NCBI GenBank assembly: GCA_902565325.1
Contig: CACFEM010000006.1
Location: 1-30,528 of the forward strand
Length of the DNA: 30,528 bases
Origin: an uncultured Pelagibacteraceae bacterium
Lineage (GTDB): Bacteria > Pseudomonadota > Alphaproteobacteria > Pelagibacterales > Pelagibacteraceae
Reading direction: 5' to 3'
How positions within the stretch are numbered: the first letter of the stretch is position 1; every line of letters starts with the position of its first letter. This document shows, piece by piece, positions 14,990-22,583 of this stretch. The notes under the pieces are model-generated. The model saw only the letters and a program-made list of their open reading frames with translations. It ran no database searches and was not told where the DNA came from. A program made the position numbers and the translations under genes.

Positions 14990-15781
14990 TTACTTGATTG
15001 TTATTCTATGCATTATTCTATTTCCTTTGAAAGGTGTTGCTTGATGAAGCATAGATCTATTATCCCATATAGCCAATTGATTTTTTTCCCAAGGCAATGA
15101 AAATTGAAACTTCTTCTTAATTTGATGGTTAAATAAAAATTTTTTTAACTTTTCTTGATTTTTTATCTTTGAGCTAAAACCAACAAAATGTCCTGGACTG
15201 CAATAAATAGAATAATTTGTGCTGATTTTCCTAATTATTTTATGTGAAGATTTAAGCTCTTTAATTTTTTTTCCTTTTTCTTTTACTCTTTCTTTTGTTG
15301 TAACCGAGATTGGACCCTCAGAGGAATATTTACCTTTAATATTTTTAAATTTTCTTTTTATTGGACTTGGTAATTCTTTATAAGCAAGATATTGAGAACA
15401 AAATTCTGTATTAGCTTTTCCTTTTTTTGGCACAAGTTTAGAAAGCAACATTGTAAATCTTGGTGGTTTTTTTGTATAAATCGAGTCTGTATGAAATTGT
15501 TCACCAAAACTTGGTCCTTTATCAGTTGATTTTCTTTGTACCACAGTAATTTGAGGAAATTTTTTATTTAAACCTTTTAGTCTTGGATAGTTGGCTAATT
15601 TTCCAAAATATTTCGCAAACTGAATATAAAATTTAGAAGTTAATTCTTGTTGTTTAAAATACAACATTCCATATTTATTCAGTGCTTTCTTAATTTTTAA
15701 AATATCTTTATTCGTAATATCTTTTAAATTTACAATTATTTCAGCTCCAATATTTTTTTTATTTGGAATTATTTTTAACAT
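14990..15781 (-). CDS. TauD/TfdA-family Fe(II)/2-oxoglutarate dioxygenase
   Basis: A 263-residue double-stranded beta-helix dioxygenase. The facial triad is visible: His97 and Asp99 in EQFHTDSIY and His246 in MLHQATPF. The 2-oxoglutarate-binding arginine is Arg259 in IMHRITI, 13 residues after the last histidine. TauD relatives hydroxylate taurine, alkylsulfonates, phenoxyacetates or betaines. The substrate here is unknown; the loop KRKSTDKGPSF before the triad does not match TauD itself. The protein is unusually lysine-rich. Its start overlaps the dehalogenase-like gene by 23 bases, so the two are tightly coupled. Confidence 0.88.
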   Translation of the reverse strand: MLKIIPNKKNIGAEIIVNLKDITNKDILKIKKALNKYGMLYFKQQELTSKFYIQFAKYFGKLANYPRLKGLNKKFPQITVVQRKSTDKGPSFGEQFHTDSIYTKKPPRFTMLLSKLVPKKGKANTEFCSQYLAYKELPSPIKRKFKNIKGKYSSEGPISVTTKERVKEKGKKIKELKSSHKIIRKISTNYSIYCSPGHFVGFSSKIKNQEKLKKFLFNHQIKKKFQFSLPWEKNQLAIWDNRSMLHQATPFKGNRIMHRITIK

Positions 15782-16646
15782 TTTTTAAAAAAAATTTTTT
15801 TAAGTGATTAGTCGTTTGTTTAGGACTCTCCTCTGGAATGAAATGATCTGAATTAATTTCTGCTCCATAAACTTTTTTGTTTGTGTATTTTTGCCAAATT
15901 TTAACTGATTTAAATTGCGTTCCAACAACTCCCTTTTTACCCCACAAAACTTGTATAGGAATGTTTAATTTTTTTTTTCTGTCTTTTTTGTCATGCTCTA
16001 AATCTATAGTAGCCGCAGCCCTATAATCCTCACAAGTTGCATGAATTCTTTTTTTTTGTTTAAAGGCTCTAAAATATTCATCTTCAACTTTTCCAATCGC
16101 ACGTTTTGATGACCTATTAAAACGACTTTTTAACCATCTTTTAGGATCTGCCATTATCATTTTCTCTGGTAAAGGTGCTGGCTGTATTAAATAAAACCAG
16201 TGAAAATATCCTTTTGCAAATTTCATATCAGTATGCTCGTACATATCTAGAGTTGGACAAATATCTAATACACTTAAAGCCATAATCTTATTTCTATAAT
16301 CTCTTGCCATTCTATGTGCAACTCTCCCGCCTCTATCATGTCCAGCAACAAAAAATTTTTTAAAATTTAATTCACTCATCAATTGAACCATATCTTTAGC
16401 CATTTCTCTTTTAGAATAATTTTTATGATTAGTACCACCAGGTAAAACTAAACTATCTCCATATCCTCTAAGGTCAGCAACTATTACAGTAAAATATTTA
16501 CTAAGCTCAGGGGCAGTCTTGTGCCACATGACATGTGTTTGGGGATATCCATGAAGTAATAATAAGGGGGGACCGTTACCTTTAAATCGACAAAATATTT
16601 TACCCTTGCTTACTTTAACAAATTTTTTTTTAAAACCATTAAACAT
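15759..16646 (-). CDS. Alpha/beta hydrolase, fluoroacetate (haloacetate) dehalogenase-like
   Basis: A 295-residue alpha/beta hydrolase whose active-site set fits fluoroacetate dehalogenases. The nucleophile Asp104 with Arg105 and Arg108 is in GHDRGGRV. His149-Trp150 is in YFHWFYLIQPAPLPE (the halide pocket in the Rhodopseudomonas enzyme). The base His278 is in SDHFIPEESP. The oxyanion loop LLHGYPQTHVMWH and the ADLRGYGDS strand are also typical, as is CEDYRAAATIDLEHDK. It would hydrolyse a 2-haloacetate to glycolate and halide, or a related small acid. The predicted reaction is inferred from residues only; epoxide hydrolases share the fold but lack the His-Trp pair. It is followed by a 23-base-overlapping TauD-like gene. 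Confidence 0.88.
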   Translation of the reverse strand: MFNGFKKKFVKVSKGKIFCRFKGNGPPLLLLHGYPQTHVMWHKTAPELSKYFTVIVADLRGYGDSLVLPGGTNHKNYSKREMAKDMVQLMSELNFKKFFVAGHDRGGRVAHRMARDYRNKIMALSVLDICPTLDMYEHTDMKFAKGYFHWFYLIQPAPLPEKMIMADPKRWLKSRFNRSSKRAIGKVEDEYFRAFKQKKRIHATCEDYRAAATIDLEHDKKDRKKKLNIPIQVLWGKKGVVGTQFKSVKIWQKYTNKKVYGAEINSDHFIPEESPKQTTNHLKKFFLKNVKNNSK

Positions 16647-16657
16647 GATTAAACTAT

Positions 16658-16933
16658 TTAATTATTTAATAGTTTATTTTTCGCCTTTTCAAATTCCTCT
16701 TGAGAAATAATTCCTTTTTCTTTTAGATCATTCAATTTAGTAAGTTCATCACTTAAATTGCTGCTTTGTCCATCAGAAGTTTCGCTTGTCTCCCTACCCT
16801 CACTTTCAGCTTCCTCTTTCTCAGCTCTATTAGCTTCTTTAGATTTAAAACCATTCATAATTGCCATTCCACCTAAATATAAAACATAAGCCATAATAGG
16901 AATGACCAATCCAAAAAAAATTATTTTTTCCAT
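16658..16933 (-). CDS. Small membrane-anchored SHOCT-domain protein
   Basis: A 91-residue protein with one N-terminal membrane helix (about residues 4-26). A charged linker rich in Glu/Ser (about 30-58) follows, then a C-terminal SHOCT domain (LSDELTKLNDLKEKGIISQEEFEKAKNKLL, about 60-89), whose KGIISxEEFExxKxKLL core is diagnostic. SHOCT is a short oligomerisation or binding helix pair found at the ends of many bacterial proteins. The cellular role is unknown. It lies between a two-span small protein (3-base gap) and the dehalogenase-like gene (11-base gap). Confidence 0.85.
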   Translation of the reverse strand: MEKIIFFGLVIPIMAYVLYLGGMAIMNGFKSKEANRAEKEEAESEGRETSETSDGQSSNLSDELTKLNDLKEKGIISQEEFEKAKNKLLNN

Positions 16934-16936
16934 AAT

Positions 16937-17140
16937 TTAATCTTCATCTTCTTCACGCCAGTTTTTTTCATACATTAAATATGCAGCGTATATTACTGAT
17001 ACAGTACCTACAATCATACCATAATCAAAACCAGTTTGCTTGTCATGCAAATACCAACCTAATTGTGTTGCCCCAATAGGTGGAACTGTAAGAAGCAAAA
17101 AAATTATACCAAATCTGTATGGTCGTTTAGGTTTTTTCAT
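16937..17140 (-). CDS. Unknown small two-span membrane protein
   Basis: A 67-residue protein: basic N-terminus (MKKPKRPYR), a hydrophobic helix (about 10-30) containing LTVPPIGATQLGWYLHDKQ, a second helix (about 38-57) ending in AYLMYEKNW, and an acidic tail (REEDED). I do not recognise a family. The ATG is well placed, and the gene fits between folD (38-base gap) and the SHOCT gene (3-base gap), which supports that it is real. Positive-inside charge bias puts the N-terminus in the cytoplasm. Confidence 0.65.
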   Translation of the reverse strand: MKKPKRPYRFGIIFLLLTVPPIGATQLGWYLHDKQTGFDYGMIVGTVSVIYAAYLMYEKNWREEDED

Positions 17141-17178
17141 CCTAATAAATTAACAGATTACAGCTTATGGTTTAATTA

Positions 17179-18024
17179 TTAAATTTGCGATCTTTTGAAA
17201 CAGTCGATCGTATTTTTAAGCAAACAAGCAATGGTCATTGGACCTACACCGCCTGGAACTGGTGTAAGTGCTTTTGCATTTTTTGAAACTTCATCAAAAT
17301 GAACATCACCAACTATACCGTTATCAGTTTTATTTATACCAACATCAATAACAATAGCATCTTTCTTAACCCAATCTCCTCTAACAAGTTCGGGTATACC
17401 TACAGCTGCAACAATTATATCTGCCTCTAAACATTCAGCTTTTAAATCTTTAGTTTTTGAATGTGTTATAGTTACGGTACAATTTTCTTTCAAAAGAAGT
17501 TGTGTCATTGGTTTACCATTTAAATTTGATCTACCCACAACTACAGCTTTTTTACCACTTAAATTAGGTTCAATTTTTTTTATCAACAAATAACATCCAA
17601 GCGGAGTACAAGGTACTGAACTTTCATAACCAGATGAAAGATTGCCTACATTCATTGGATGAAATCCATCTACGTCTTTTGAGGGATCAATAGCTTCTAT
17701 AACCTTCTGCTTATCAATATGCTTAGGTAAAGGAAGTTGAACTAAAATTCCTGAAACAGTTTCATCACTGTTTAGTTCTTGAATTTTTTCTAGAACAGTC
17801 TTTTCTTCAACTGAGTCTGGATATTTAACTACTTCAGATTTTAATCCTACCTCATTTGCTGACTTCTCTTTATTTCTTACATAAATCTGACTAGGTGTTA
17901 AATCACCAATCAGTATAACTGTTAAACCTGGCACTTTATTATGTTTTGATTTTAACTCTGCAACTTCTTCCTTTAACTCTGCTCTTAATTCTGCGGCTGC
18001 TTTTTTTCCATCAATTAAAATCAT
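17179..18024 (-). CDS. folD: Bifunctional methylenetetrahydrofolate dehydrogenase/cyclohydrolase FolD
   Basis: Interconverts 5,10-methylene-, 5,10-methenyl- and 10-formyl-tetrahydrofolate with NADP, feeding purine and formyl-methionine synthesis. The 281-residue length is normal. Active-site residues are Tyr48 and Lys52 (SQIYVRNKEKS), Gln96 (LVQLPLP) and Asp119 (KDVDGFHP). The Rossmann motif is VVGRSNLNGKP, and the C-terminal signature LTPVPGGVGPMTIACLL is intact. It lies downstream of yggT (9-base gap) in the hemC run. One-carbon metabolism makes a sensible link with purH at the right edge, but there is no direct operon connection. Confidence 0.98.
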   Translation of the reverse strand: MILIDGKKAAAELRAELKEEVAELKSKHNKVPGLTVILIGDLTPSQIYVRNKEKSANEVGLKSEVVKYPDSVEEKTVLEKIQELNSDETVSGILVQLPLPKHIDKQKVIEAIDPSKDVDGFHPMNVGNLSSGYESSVPCTPLGCYLLIKKIEPNLSGKKAVVVGRSNLNGKPMTQLLLKENCTVTITHSKTKDLKAECLEADIIVAAVGIPELVRGDWVKKDAIVIDVGINKTDNGIVGDVHFDEVSKNAKALTPVPGGVGPMTIACLLKNTIDCFKRSQI

Positions 18025-18033
18025 TTTTCTCTC

Positions 18034-18324
18034 TTAAAAAATCATTGGTGCGATGTATAGCTTCATACACATTTCGATAAACCAAATCAATAAAAGAAGA
18101 ATGATTGGAGAAATATCTAGTGAACCTAAATTTGGCAAAAAACGTCTAATTTTATTCAGGAAAGGCTCGGTTAATTTGTAACTCAACTCTAAAATTGCAT
18201 ACACAAACCTATTTTGAGTATTAAGAACGTTAAAAGCTATTAACCAACTTACAATAACATTAGCTATTACAACGTAAGAATACAATTTTAAAATTTGTAA
18301 AACTAAATAAAAAATAGCTATCAT
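18034..18324 (-). CDS. YggT family membrane protein
   Basis: A 96-residue membrane protein with two helices. The first is YLVLQILKLYSYVVIANVIVSWL (about 4-28), typical of YggT. A central LSYKLTEPFLNKIRRFLPNLGSLDISPIILLLLIWF stretch follows, with the family's PxxxxIRRxxPxxGxLDxSP pattern. YggT proteins are linked to membrane insertion/division-site functions and potassium/osmotic tolerance, but the activity is not established. The start overlaps the mscS-like gene by four bases (ATGA), so it is coupled to a mechanosensitive channel gene. Confidence 0.93.
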   Translation of the reverse strand: MIAIFYLVLQILKLYSYVVIANVIVSWLIAFNVLNTQNRFVYAILELSYKLTEPFLNKIRRFLPNLGSLDISPIILLLLIWFIEMCMKLYIAPMIF

Positions 18325-19406
18325 TTTTTCTCAACGTAAATCGACTGACTTGGGAAAGCAAATGAAGCACCATTTTTTTCAACAATTTCCTTTATCGCAA
18401 TTGCTAATCTTTCTTTTACATCAAGCCAATTATTCCAACTTCCTGTTTTTGTAAAGCATCTTACATACATATCTATTGAACTATCAGAAAATTTATCAAC
18501 TCTTACCGCAACACCAATTGAGGTATTATAATCTTCGCTTGAATTAATATGACTTTCGATTTCATCTCTAATTTTTTTTAACTGATCTACCGTAGTGTCG
18601 TATTGAAGTGTAATAATCCAACTGATTAACCAATTTGAAGTTTCACTTACATTTACAACTGCGTTTTCGGCAAATTGAAAATTTGGAATAATAGCAAGAG
18701 ATTTGTCAAACTTTCTAATTGTTGTTGATCTAAATCCAATCTTTTCTACTACACCTTCAATAATACCCTCGACAGCTATCCAGTCTCCAATTTTGAATCT
18801 CTTTTCAACTAAAACTAAAATTCCTGATATTAAATTTTTGAATAAATCTTGTGCCCCTAATGCTACAGCAACACCAAACAATCCTAGACCTGCAATGATT
18901 GGACCTATTTTAATTCCCCACAATTCTAAAACTGCTGCTAAACCTAAAATAAAAATTAAAATTTTTAGTGATTTAATTATCCAGCCAATAAGTTCTCTTG
19001 TTAACAATTTGTCTAAACCACTAAGTATGTATGAGATTGGTTCTATGATTTGGTGAATTACCCAAAAAATTAAAATAGTGATCAACGTTCTATTAATTGT
19101 ATCTACCACTTCTCTTCCTTCTAATGAGAAAGTCATGTAGTAGCTTGCAATAAAAAATCCTAATACAATTGGTAAAAATCTTGCTGGACCTACAAGTGAT
19201 TGAACAAAAGTATCATCTAATTTATTCGTTGTTCTTTTCGAGATAATTTCTAATTTTTTAATAACTAGTTTGCTTATTAGACCTCTAAAAATTAAGAATA
19301 GTAAAAATATTCCAATACCAATTAAGATTTGAAAAATATCAACACCAAGAATTCCTTTATTCCATACTGATAAAAATATCTCAGAAAAATTATTAATTAA
19401 TTCCAT
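18321..19406 (-). CDS. MscS-family mechanosensitive ion channel
   Basis: A 361-residue channel of the small-conductance MscS family. About four hydrophobic helices precede the pore helix (LGLFGVAVALGAQDLFKNLISGILVLVEKRFKIGDWIAVEG), which contains the Gly/Ala-rich TM3 and the family motif ALGAQDxxKNLxSGxxxxxExxFxIGDWI. A beta domain follows (GVVEKIGFRSTTIRKFDKSLAIIPN), then the C-terminal alpha/beta cage. It opens under membrane tension to release solutes on osmotic downshock. The N-terminal part has one or two more helices than E. coli MscS. It follows hemD after two bases and overlaps yggT. Confidence 0.95.
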   Translation of the reverse strand: MELINNFSEIFLSVWNKGILGVDIFQILIGIGIFLLFLIFRGLISKLVIKKLEIISKRTTNKLDDTFVQSLVGPARFLPIVLGFFIASYYMTFSLEGREVVDTINRTLITILIFWVIHQIIEPISYILSGLDKLLTRELIGWIIKSLKILIFILGLAAVLELWGIKIGPIIAGLGLFGVAVALGAQDLFKNLISGILVLVEKRFKIGDWIAVEGIIEGVVEKIGFRSTTIRKFDKSLAIIPNFQFAENAVVNVSETSNWLISWIITLQYDTTVDQLKKIRDEIESHINSSEDYNTSIGVAVRVDKFSDSSIDMYVRCFTKTGSWNNWLDVKERLAIAIKEIVEKNGASFAFPSQSIYVEKK

Positions 19407-19408
19407 TT

Positions 19409-20107
19409 TTAAATTTTATATAACAAAAACTCTTCTTCTCCAGGGTTAAAAAGAAAAATCTTTTTCCATTTGATTTCGTTCAGTATTGACGAGGTTTTTT
19501 CGCCTATACACATTAAATTTGTATTCATCCATAAATTTTCGGTTTGGTAAATCTTTATGAAATTTAAGAAACTTGACGCACTATTTTGAGAGTAAACATA
19601 GACCATATCAGGCATATTTAATTTTAATTCATTAACAAATTTCTCATCAAATTTTTGATTATGATCTACTTTATAATTAATAATTCTTTTTACTCTAAAA
19701 CCTTCGCTTAATAACTGTTGATCTAAATCAACCGATATTGTTTCACCACTAACATAAAGTAATTCTTTATTTTTGGACTCATGACTTTGTATAATTAACT
19801 CCTTTAAGTTTGTAACATTTCCTTCAGCCGCAATTGTATTTTGAAAACCAACACTTCTTGCTTTGTTTTCTGTAGCATTTCCAACACAAAAGCATTTAAT
19901 ATTTTTATCTATTTTCACTGTGTTTAAAAATTTTACTGCATTTGCACTAGTAAAAACAATTCCACCATATTCAGAAAAGTTAATTTCTTCATAATTAACC
20001 TTTTCAATTCTTATTAATGGAAGATGAGAAACTTGATGTCCTAATGACTGAAATTTTAATATCATTTCAGAACAATCCTCCAATGGTCTAGTTAACAAAA
20101 TATGCAT
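19409..20107 (-). CDS. hemD: Uroporphyrinogen-III synthase
   Basis: Closes and rearranges hydroxymethylbilane to uroporphyrinogen III. The sequence is poorly conserved, as is usual for HemD, but the family layout is clear: the start MHILLTRPLEDC, a GGIVFTSANAVKFL motif (about 47-60), CFCVGNATENKARSVGF, ELLYVSGE in the second domain and MVYVYSQNSASSFLNFI near 160-176, then a final CIGEKTSSIL. The 232-residue length is normal. It starts one base after hemC, its metabolic predecessor, which strengthens the call. Confidence 0.93.
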   Translation of the reverse strand: MHILLTRPLEDCSEMILKFQSLGHQVSHLPLIRIEKVNYEEINFSEYGGIVFTSANAVKFLNTVKIDKNIKCFCVGNATENKARSVGFQNTIAAEGNVTNLKELIIQSHESKNKELLYVSGETISVDLDQQLLSEGFRVKRIINYKVDHNQKFDEKFVNELKLNMPDMVYVYSQNSASSFLNFIKIYQTENLWMNTNLMCIGEKTSSILNEIKWKKIFLFNPGEEEFLLYKI

Positions 20108-20108
20108 A

Positions 20109-21026
20109 TTATCTTTTATATGAATTATTTGATTTTGTTTTTAAAAGTATTCCAATCTCTTTGCCAATTTCTTTAAACTCATTCAAATTACCGACTTTTT
20201 TTTCATAAAATCTTTGTTTACCATCTAAAGAAAAAAGTTCAGCCTCTGCTATAATCTTATCTCCATCAACCACTGAATGAGCACCAATAGCTGTTTCACA
20301 ATCTCCATCTAAAACTTTTAAAATATTTCTCTCAAGGTGAGCTCTTTTATGTGTTTCCTCATGATTAATTTTGTTTAAAATAGAAATTGTCTTATCATCA
20401 TTCTCCCTGCACTGAAGAGCAATTACGCCTTGTCCTGCACTAGGAATTATTTCTTCAGCTGAAAAAATTTCTGAGATTTCATTTTCAAATTTTAAAAATT
20501 TGATACCAGCATAAGACAAAATAATTGCATCATACATCCCTTCATTCAATTTTCTAATTCTAGTATCTACATTTCCTCTTATTAGTTTACAGTTCAAATC
20601 TTGTCTAATTTTTTTTATTTGAAATTCTCTTCTGTATGATGAGGTACCAACAATTGAGTGTTGATCTAAATCTTTAAGTTTTTTTTTGTTCTTTGTAATT
20701 AAAATTTCTCTAGGGTCATTTCTTTTAAGAAAAGAATCTGTCCTTAATCCTTCTGTTTCATTAGCAGGCATATCTTTCAGTGCATGGACTGCAATATCAA
20801 TATTTTTTAACTGGAGTTCTTTTTCAATATTACTAGAAAACAAACCTTTGCCACCAAGCTCAGATAATCTTATATCCTGCACTTCGTCACCTTTAGTTGT
20901 GATTGATTTAACTAAAATATCTTCATTACTAAGGTCGGTATTTTCAATAATCTTATCTTTAGCTTGTTGAGCATAAAGTAAGGCAAGCTTGCTGCCTCTA
21001 GATCCAATTATTATTTTTTTTTTCAT
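20109..21026 (-). CDS. hemC: Hydroxymethylbilane synthase (porphobilinogen deaminase)
   Basis: Polymerises four porphobilinogen units to hydroxymethylbilane in tetrapyrrole synthesis. The 305-residue protein begins IIIGSRGSKLALLYAQ. It has the catalytic Asp85 (HALKDMP), the arginine-rich cofactor pocket (TSSYRREFQI, RGNVDTRIRKL) and SAGQGVIALQCR. The dipyrromethane-carrying Cys243 is in GDCETAIGAH. It is the first gene of a long minus-strand run and is divergent from tsaD across 54 bases. Heme made here would feed the ccm system at the left end of the window. Confidence 0.98.
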   Translation of the reverse strand: MKKKIIIGSRGSKLALLYAQQAKDKIIENTDLSNEDILVKSITTKGDEVQDIRLSELGGKGLFSSNIEKELQLKNIDIAVHALKDMPANETEGLRTDSFLKRNDPREILITKNKKKLKDLDQHSIVGTSSYRREFQIKKIRQDLNCKLIRGNVDTRIRKLNEGMYDAIILSYAGIKFLKFENEISEIFSAEEIIPSAGQGVIALQCRENDDKTISILNKINHEETHKRAHLERNILKVLDGDCETAIGAHSVVDGDKIIAEAELFSLDGKQRFYEKKVGNLNEFKEIGKEIGILLKTKSNNSYKR

Positions 21027-21053
21027 AAAAAATTATTTCTTACTTGTATAAAG

Positions 21054-21063
21054 ATTGTACAAT
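21054..21063. promoter_or_regulatory. Palindrome in the hemC/tsaD divergent promoter region
   Basis: ATTGTACAAT is a perfect 10-base palindrome in the 54 bases shared by the hemC and tsaD promoters. It includes the only GC-containing symmetric core in the gap. It could be an operator or part of a -35 element. A 10-base palindrome alone is weak evidence. Confidence 0.25.
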
Positions 21064-21080
21064 TATTAAAAACTATTTGA

Positions 21081-22154
21081 ATGAGCAAAAAACCCTTAAT
21101 TCTTGGAATAGAGTCTAGTTGTGATGAAACAGCAGCTTCTGTAATAACTGAAAATGAAGAAGGATTCCCAGTAGTTTTATCTAACATTGTTTCAAGTCAA
21201 GTAGAAGTTCATAAGGAGTTTGGTGGTGTAGTTCCTGAACTAGCAGCCCGTTCGCACATTGAAAAAATAGATTGGATCGTAAAAAAAGCTATTAAGGAAA
21301 GTGGAAGAAAAATTGAAGAAATAGATGCAGTTGCTTCTACAGCTGGTCCTGGATTGATTGTATGTTTGTCAGTTGGTTTAAGTTTTGGAAAAGCTTTTGC
21401 TTCAGCAATGAATAAACCTTTTATAGCTGTTAATCATTTAGAGGGACATGCCTTAAGTCCAAAACTAAATACAAATTTAAATTATCCATATTTACTTCTT
21501 TTAATTTCAGGTGGGCACTCACAATATTTAAGTGTTGAGAACCTTGGTAAATATAAAAGATTAGGAACAACTATTGATGATGCATTAGGTGAGGCGTTTG
21601 ACAAAACGGCAAAGCTTTTAGGAATAGAATTTCCAGGAGGACCTCAAATAGAAATTTTAGCTAAAAAAGGTGATCCAGAAAAATATGATTTACCAAAACC
21701 AATTTTCAGCAAAGGAGGATGCAATCTTTCTTTTGCAGGTCTAAAAACTGCCGTGTTGAAGATAAGCAAAACAATTAAATCAGAACAAGATAAATACGAC
21801 CTTGCAGCGTCTTTTCAAAAAACAATAGAAGAAATTTTATATAAAAAAACAAAGATTGCTCTCAATGAATTTGAAAAAATAAATGAATTAAATGAAAAAA
21901 TTTTTGTTGTTGCTGGAGGGGTTGCAGCAAATAAAAAAATTAGGTCTATGTTAATTAACCTATGTGAAGAAAATAATTATAAAAGTATTTTTCCACCTAT
22001 AGAGTTTTGTGGAGATAATGCAGCAATGATTGCAATGGTAGGTTTAGAAAAATTTAAAATAAATCAATTTGATGATTTAGATTATCCAGCAAAACCAAGA
22101 TGGCCTTTAGACGAAGATGCAGCTTTTCTCAAAGGTGCTGGGGTTCAATTATAA
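21081..22154 (+). CDS. tsaD: tRNA N6-adenosine threonylcarbamoyltransferase TsaD
   Basis: Transfers the threonylcarbamoyl group to A37 of ANN-decoding tRNAs, with TsaB and TsaE. The 357-residue ASKHA-fold protein has LGIESSCDETAAS at the start, FGGVVPELAARSHIE, and the metal-binding HxxxH as His119/His123 in NHLEGHALSP. LISGGHSQYL, the GEAFDKTAKLLG motif and the C-terminal VAGGVAANKKIR and FCGDNAAMIA follow. The gene is divergent from hemC, a common alphaproteobacterial arrangement. Its TAA overlaps the ATG of the EVE-domain gene by one base. It is essential in most bacteria. Confidence 0.98.
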   Translation: MSKKPLILGIESSCDETAASVITENEEGFPVVLSNIVSSQVEVHKEFGGVVPELAARSHIEKIDWIVKKAIKESGRKIEEIDAVASTAGPGLIVCLSVGLSFGKAFASAMNKPFIAVNHLEGHALSPKLNTNLNYPYLLLLISGGHSQYLSVENLGKYKRLGTTIDDALGEAFDKTAKLLGIEFPGGPQIEILAKKGDPEKYDLPKPIFSKGGCNLSFAGLKTAVLKISKTIKSEQDKYDLAASFQKTIEEILYKKTKIALNEFEKINELNEKIFVVAGGVAANKKIRSMLINLCEENNYKSIFPPIEFCGDNAAMIAMVGLEKFKINQFDDLDYPAKPRWPLDEDAAFLKGAGVQL

Positions 22155-22567
22155 TGAAGTATTGGTTAATTAAATCCGAGCCAGATGTTTGGTCAATTGA
22201 CCAACAAAAAAAAGCTGGAATTAAAGGTGTACCTTGGGATGGTGTCAGAAATTATCAAGCTGCAAAAAATTTAAAAAGTATGAGTAAAGGAGATCTATGT
22301 TTTTTTTATCATTCAAACATAGGAAAAGAGATAGTTGGAATAGTAAAAGTTATTAAAGAATCGTATATAGATAAAACAGACAAAACAGGGAGATTTGTTG
22401 CCGTTACTGTTCAATTTAAGTCTAAATTTTCAAAGCCTATAACACTCGAAAGTATTAAAAAAAATAAGTATTTAAGCCATTTAGCTCTGATAAAGCAAAG
22501 TAGGCTTTCTGTAATGCCTGTTGATTATAAAAGCTGGAAAATTATAAATAACATGAGTAAGATTTAA
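22154..22567 (+). CDS. EVE-domain protein (PUA-like fold, modified-base reader)
   Basis: A 137-residue single EVE domain, a PUA-like fold thought to bind modified nucleic-acid bases. The N-terminus [14 protein letters not shown] is the family hallmark, followed by [45 protein letters not shown] and the closing [14 protein letters not shown]. The ATG at 22154 overlaps the tsaD stop (TAATG) and gives the exact family start. A longer frame from 22100 inside tsaD is not needed. Bacterial single-domain members sit in conserved housekeeping contexts like this one, beside a tRNA-modification gene; their precise target is not settled. Confidence 0.92.
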   Translation: MKYWLIKSEPDVWSIDQQKKAGIKGVPWDGVRNYQAAKNLKSMSKGDLCFFYHSNIGKEIVGIVKVIKESYIDKTDKTGRFVAVTVQFKSKFSKPITLESIKKNKYLSHLALIKQSRLSVMPVDYKSWKIINNMSKI

Positions 22568-22583
22568 CAAAAAAAATTGTCCT

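Noticed and set aside
18703..19056. Plus-strand frame of 117 codons inside the MscS-like gene
   Set aside because: Antisense shadow of a well-supported channel gene, with low-complexity Pro/Ser/Ile content and no recognisable domain.
20686..20970. Plus-strand frame of 94 codons inside hemC
   Set aside because: Antisense to an intact, conserved hemC; no ribosome site or domain.
22100..22153. Upstream extension of the EVE-domain gene into tsaD
   Set aside because: The family N-terminus YWLIKSEP starts exactly at the ATG at 22154, which overlaps the tsaD stop. The extra 18 residues match nothing.
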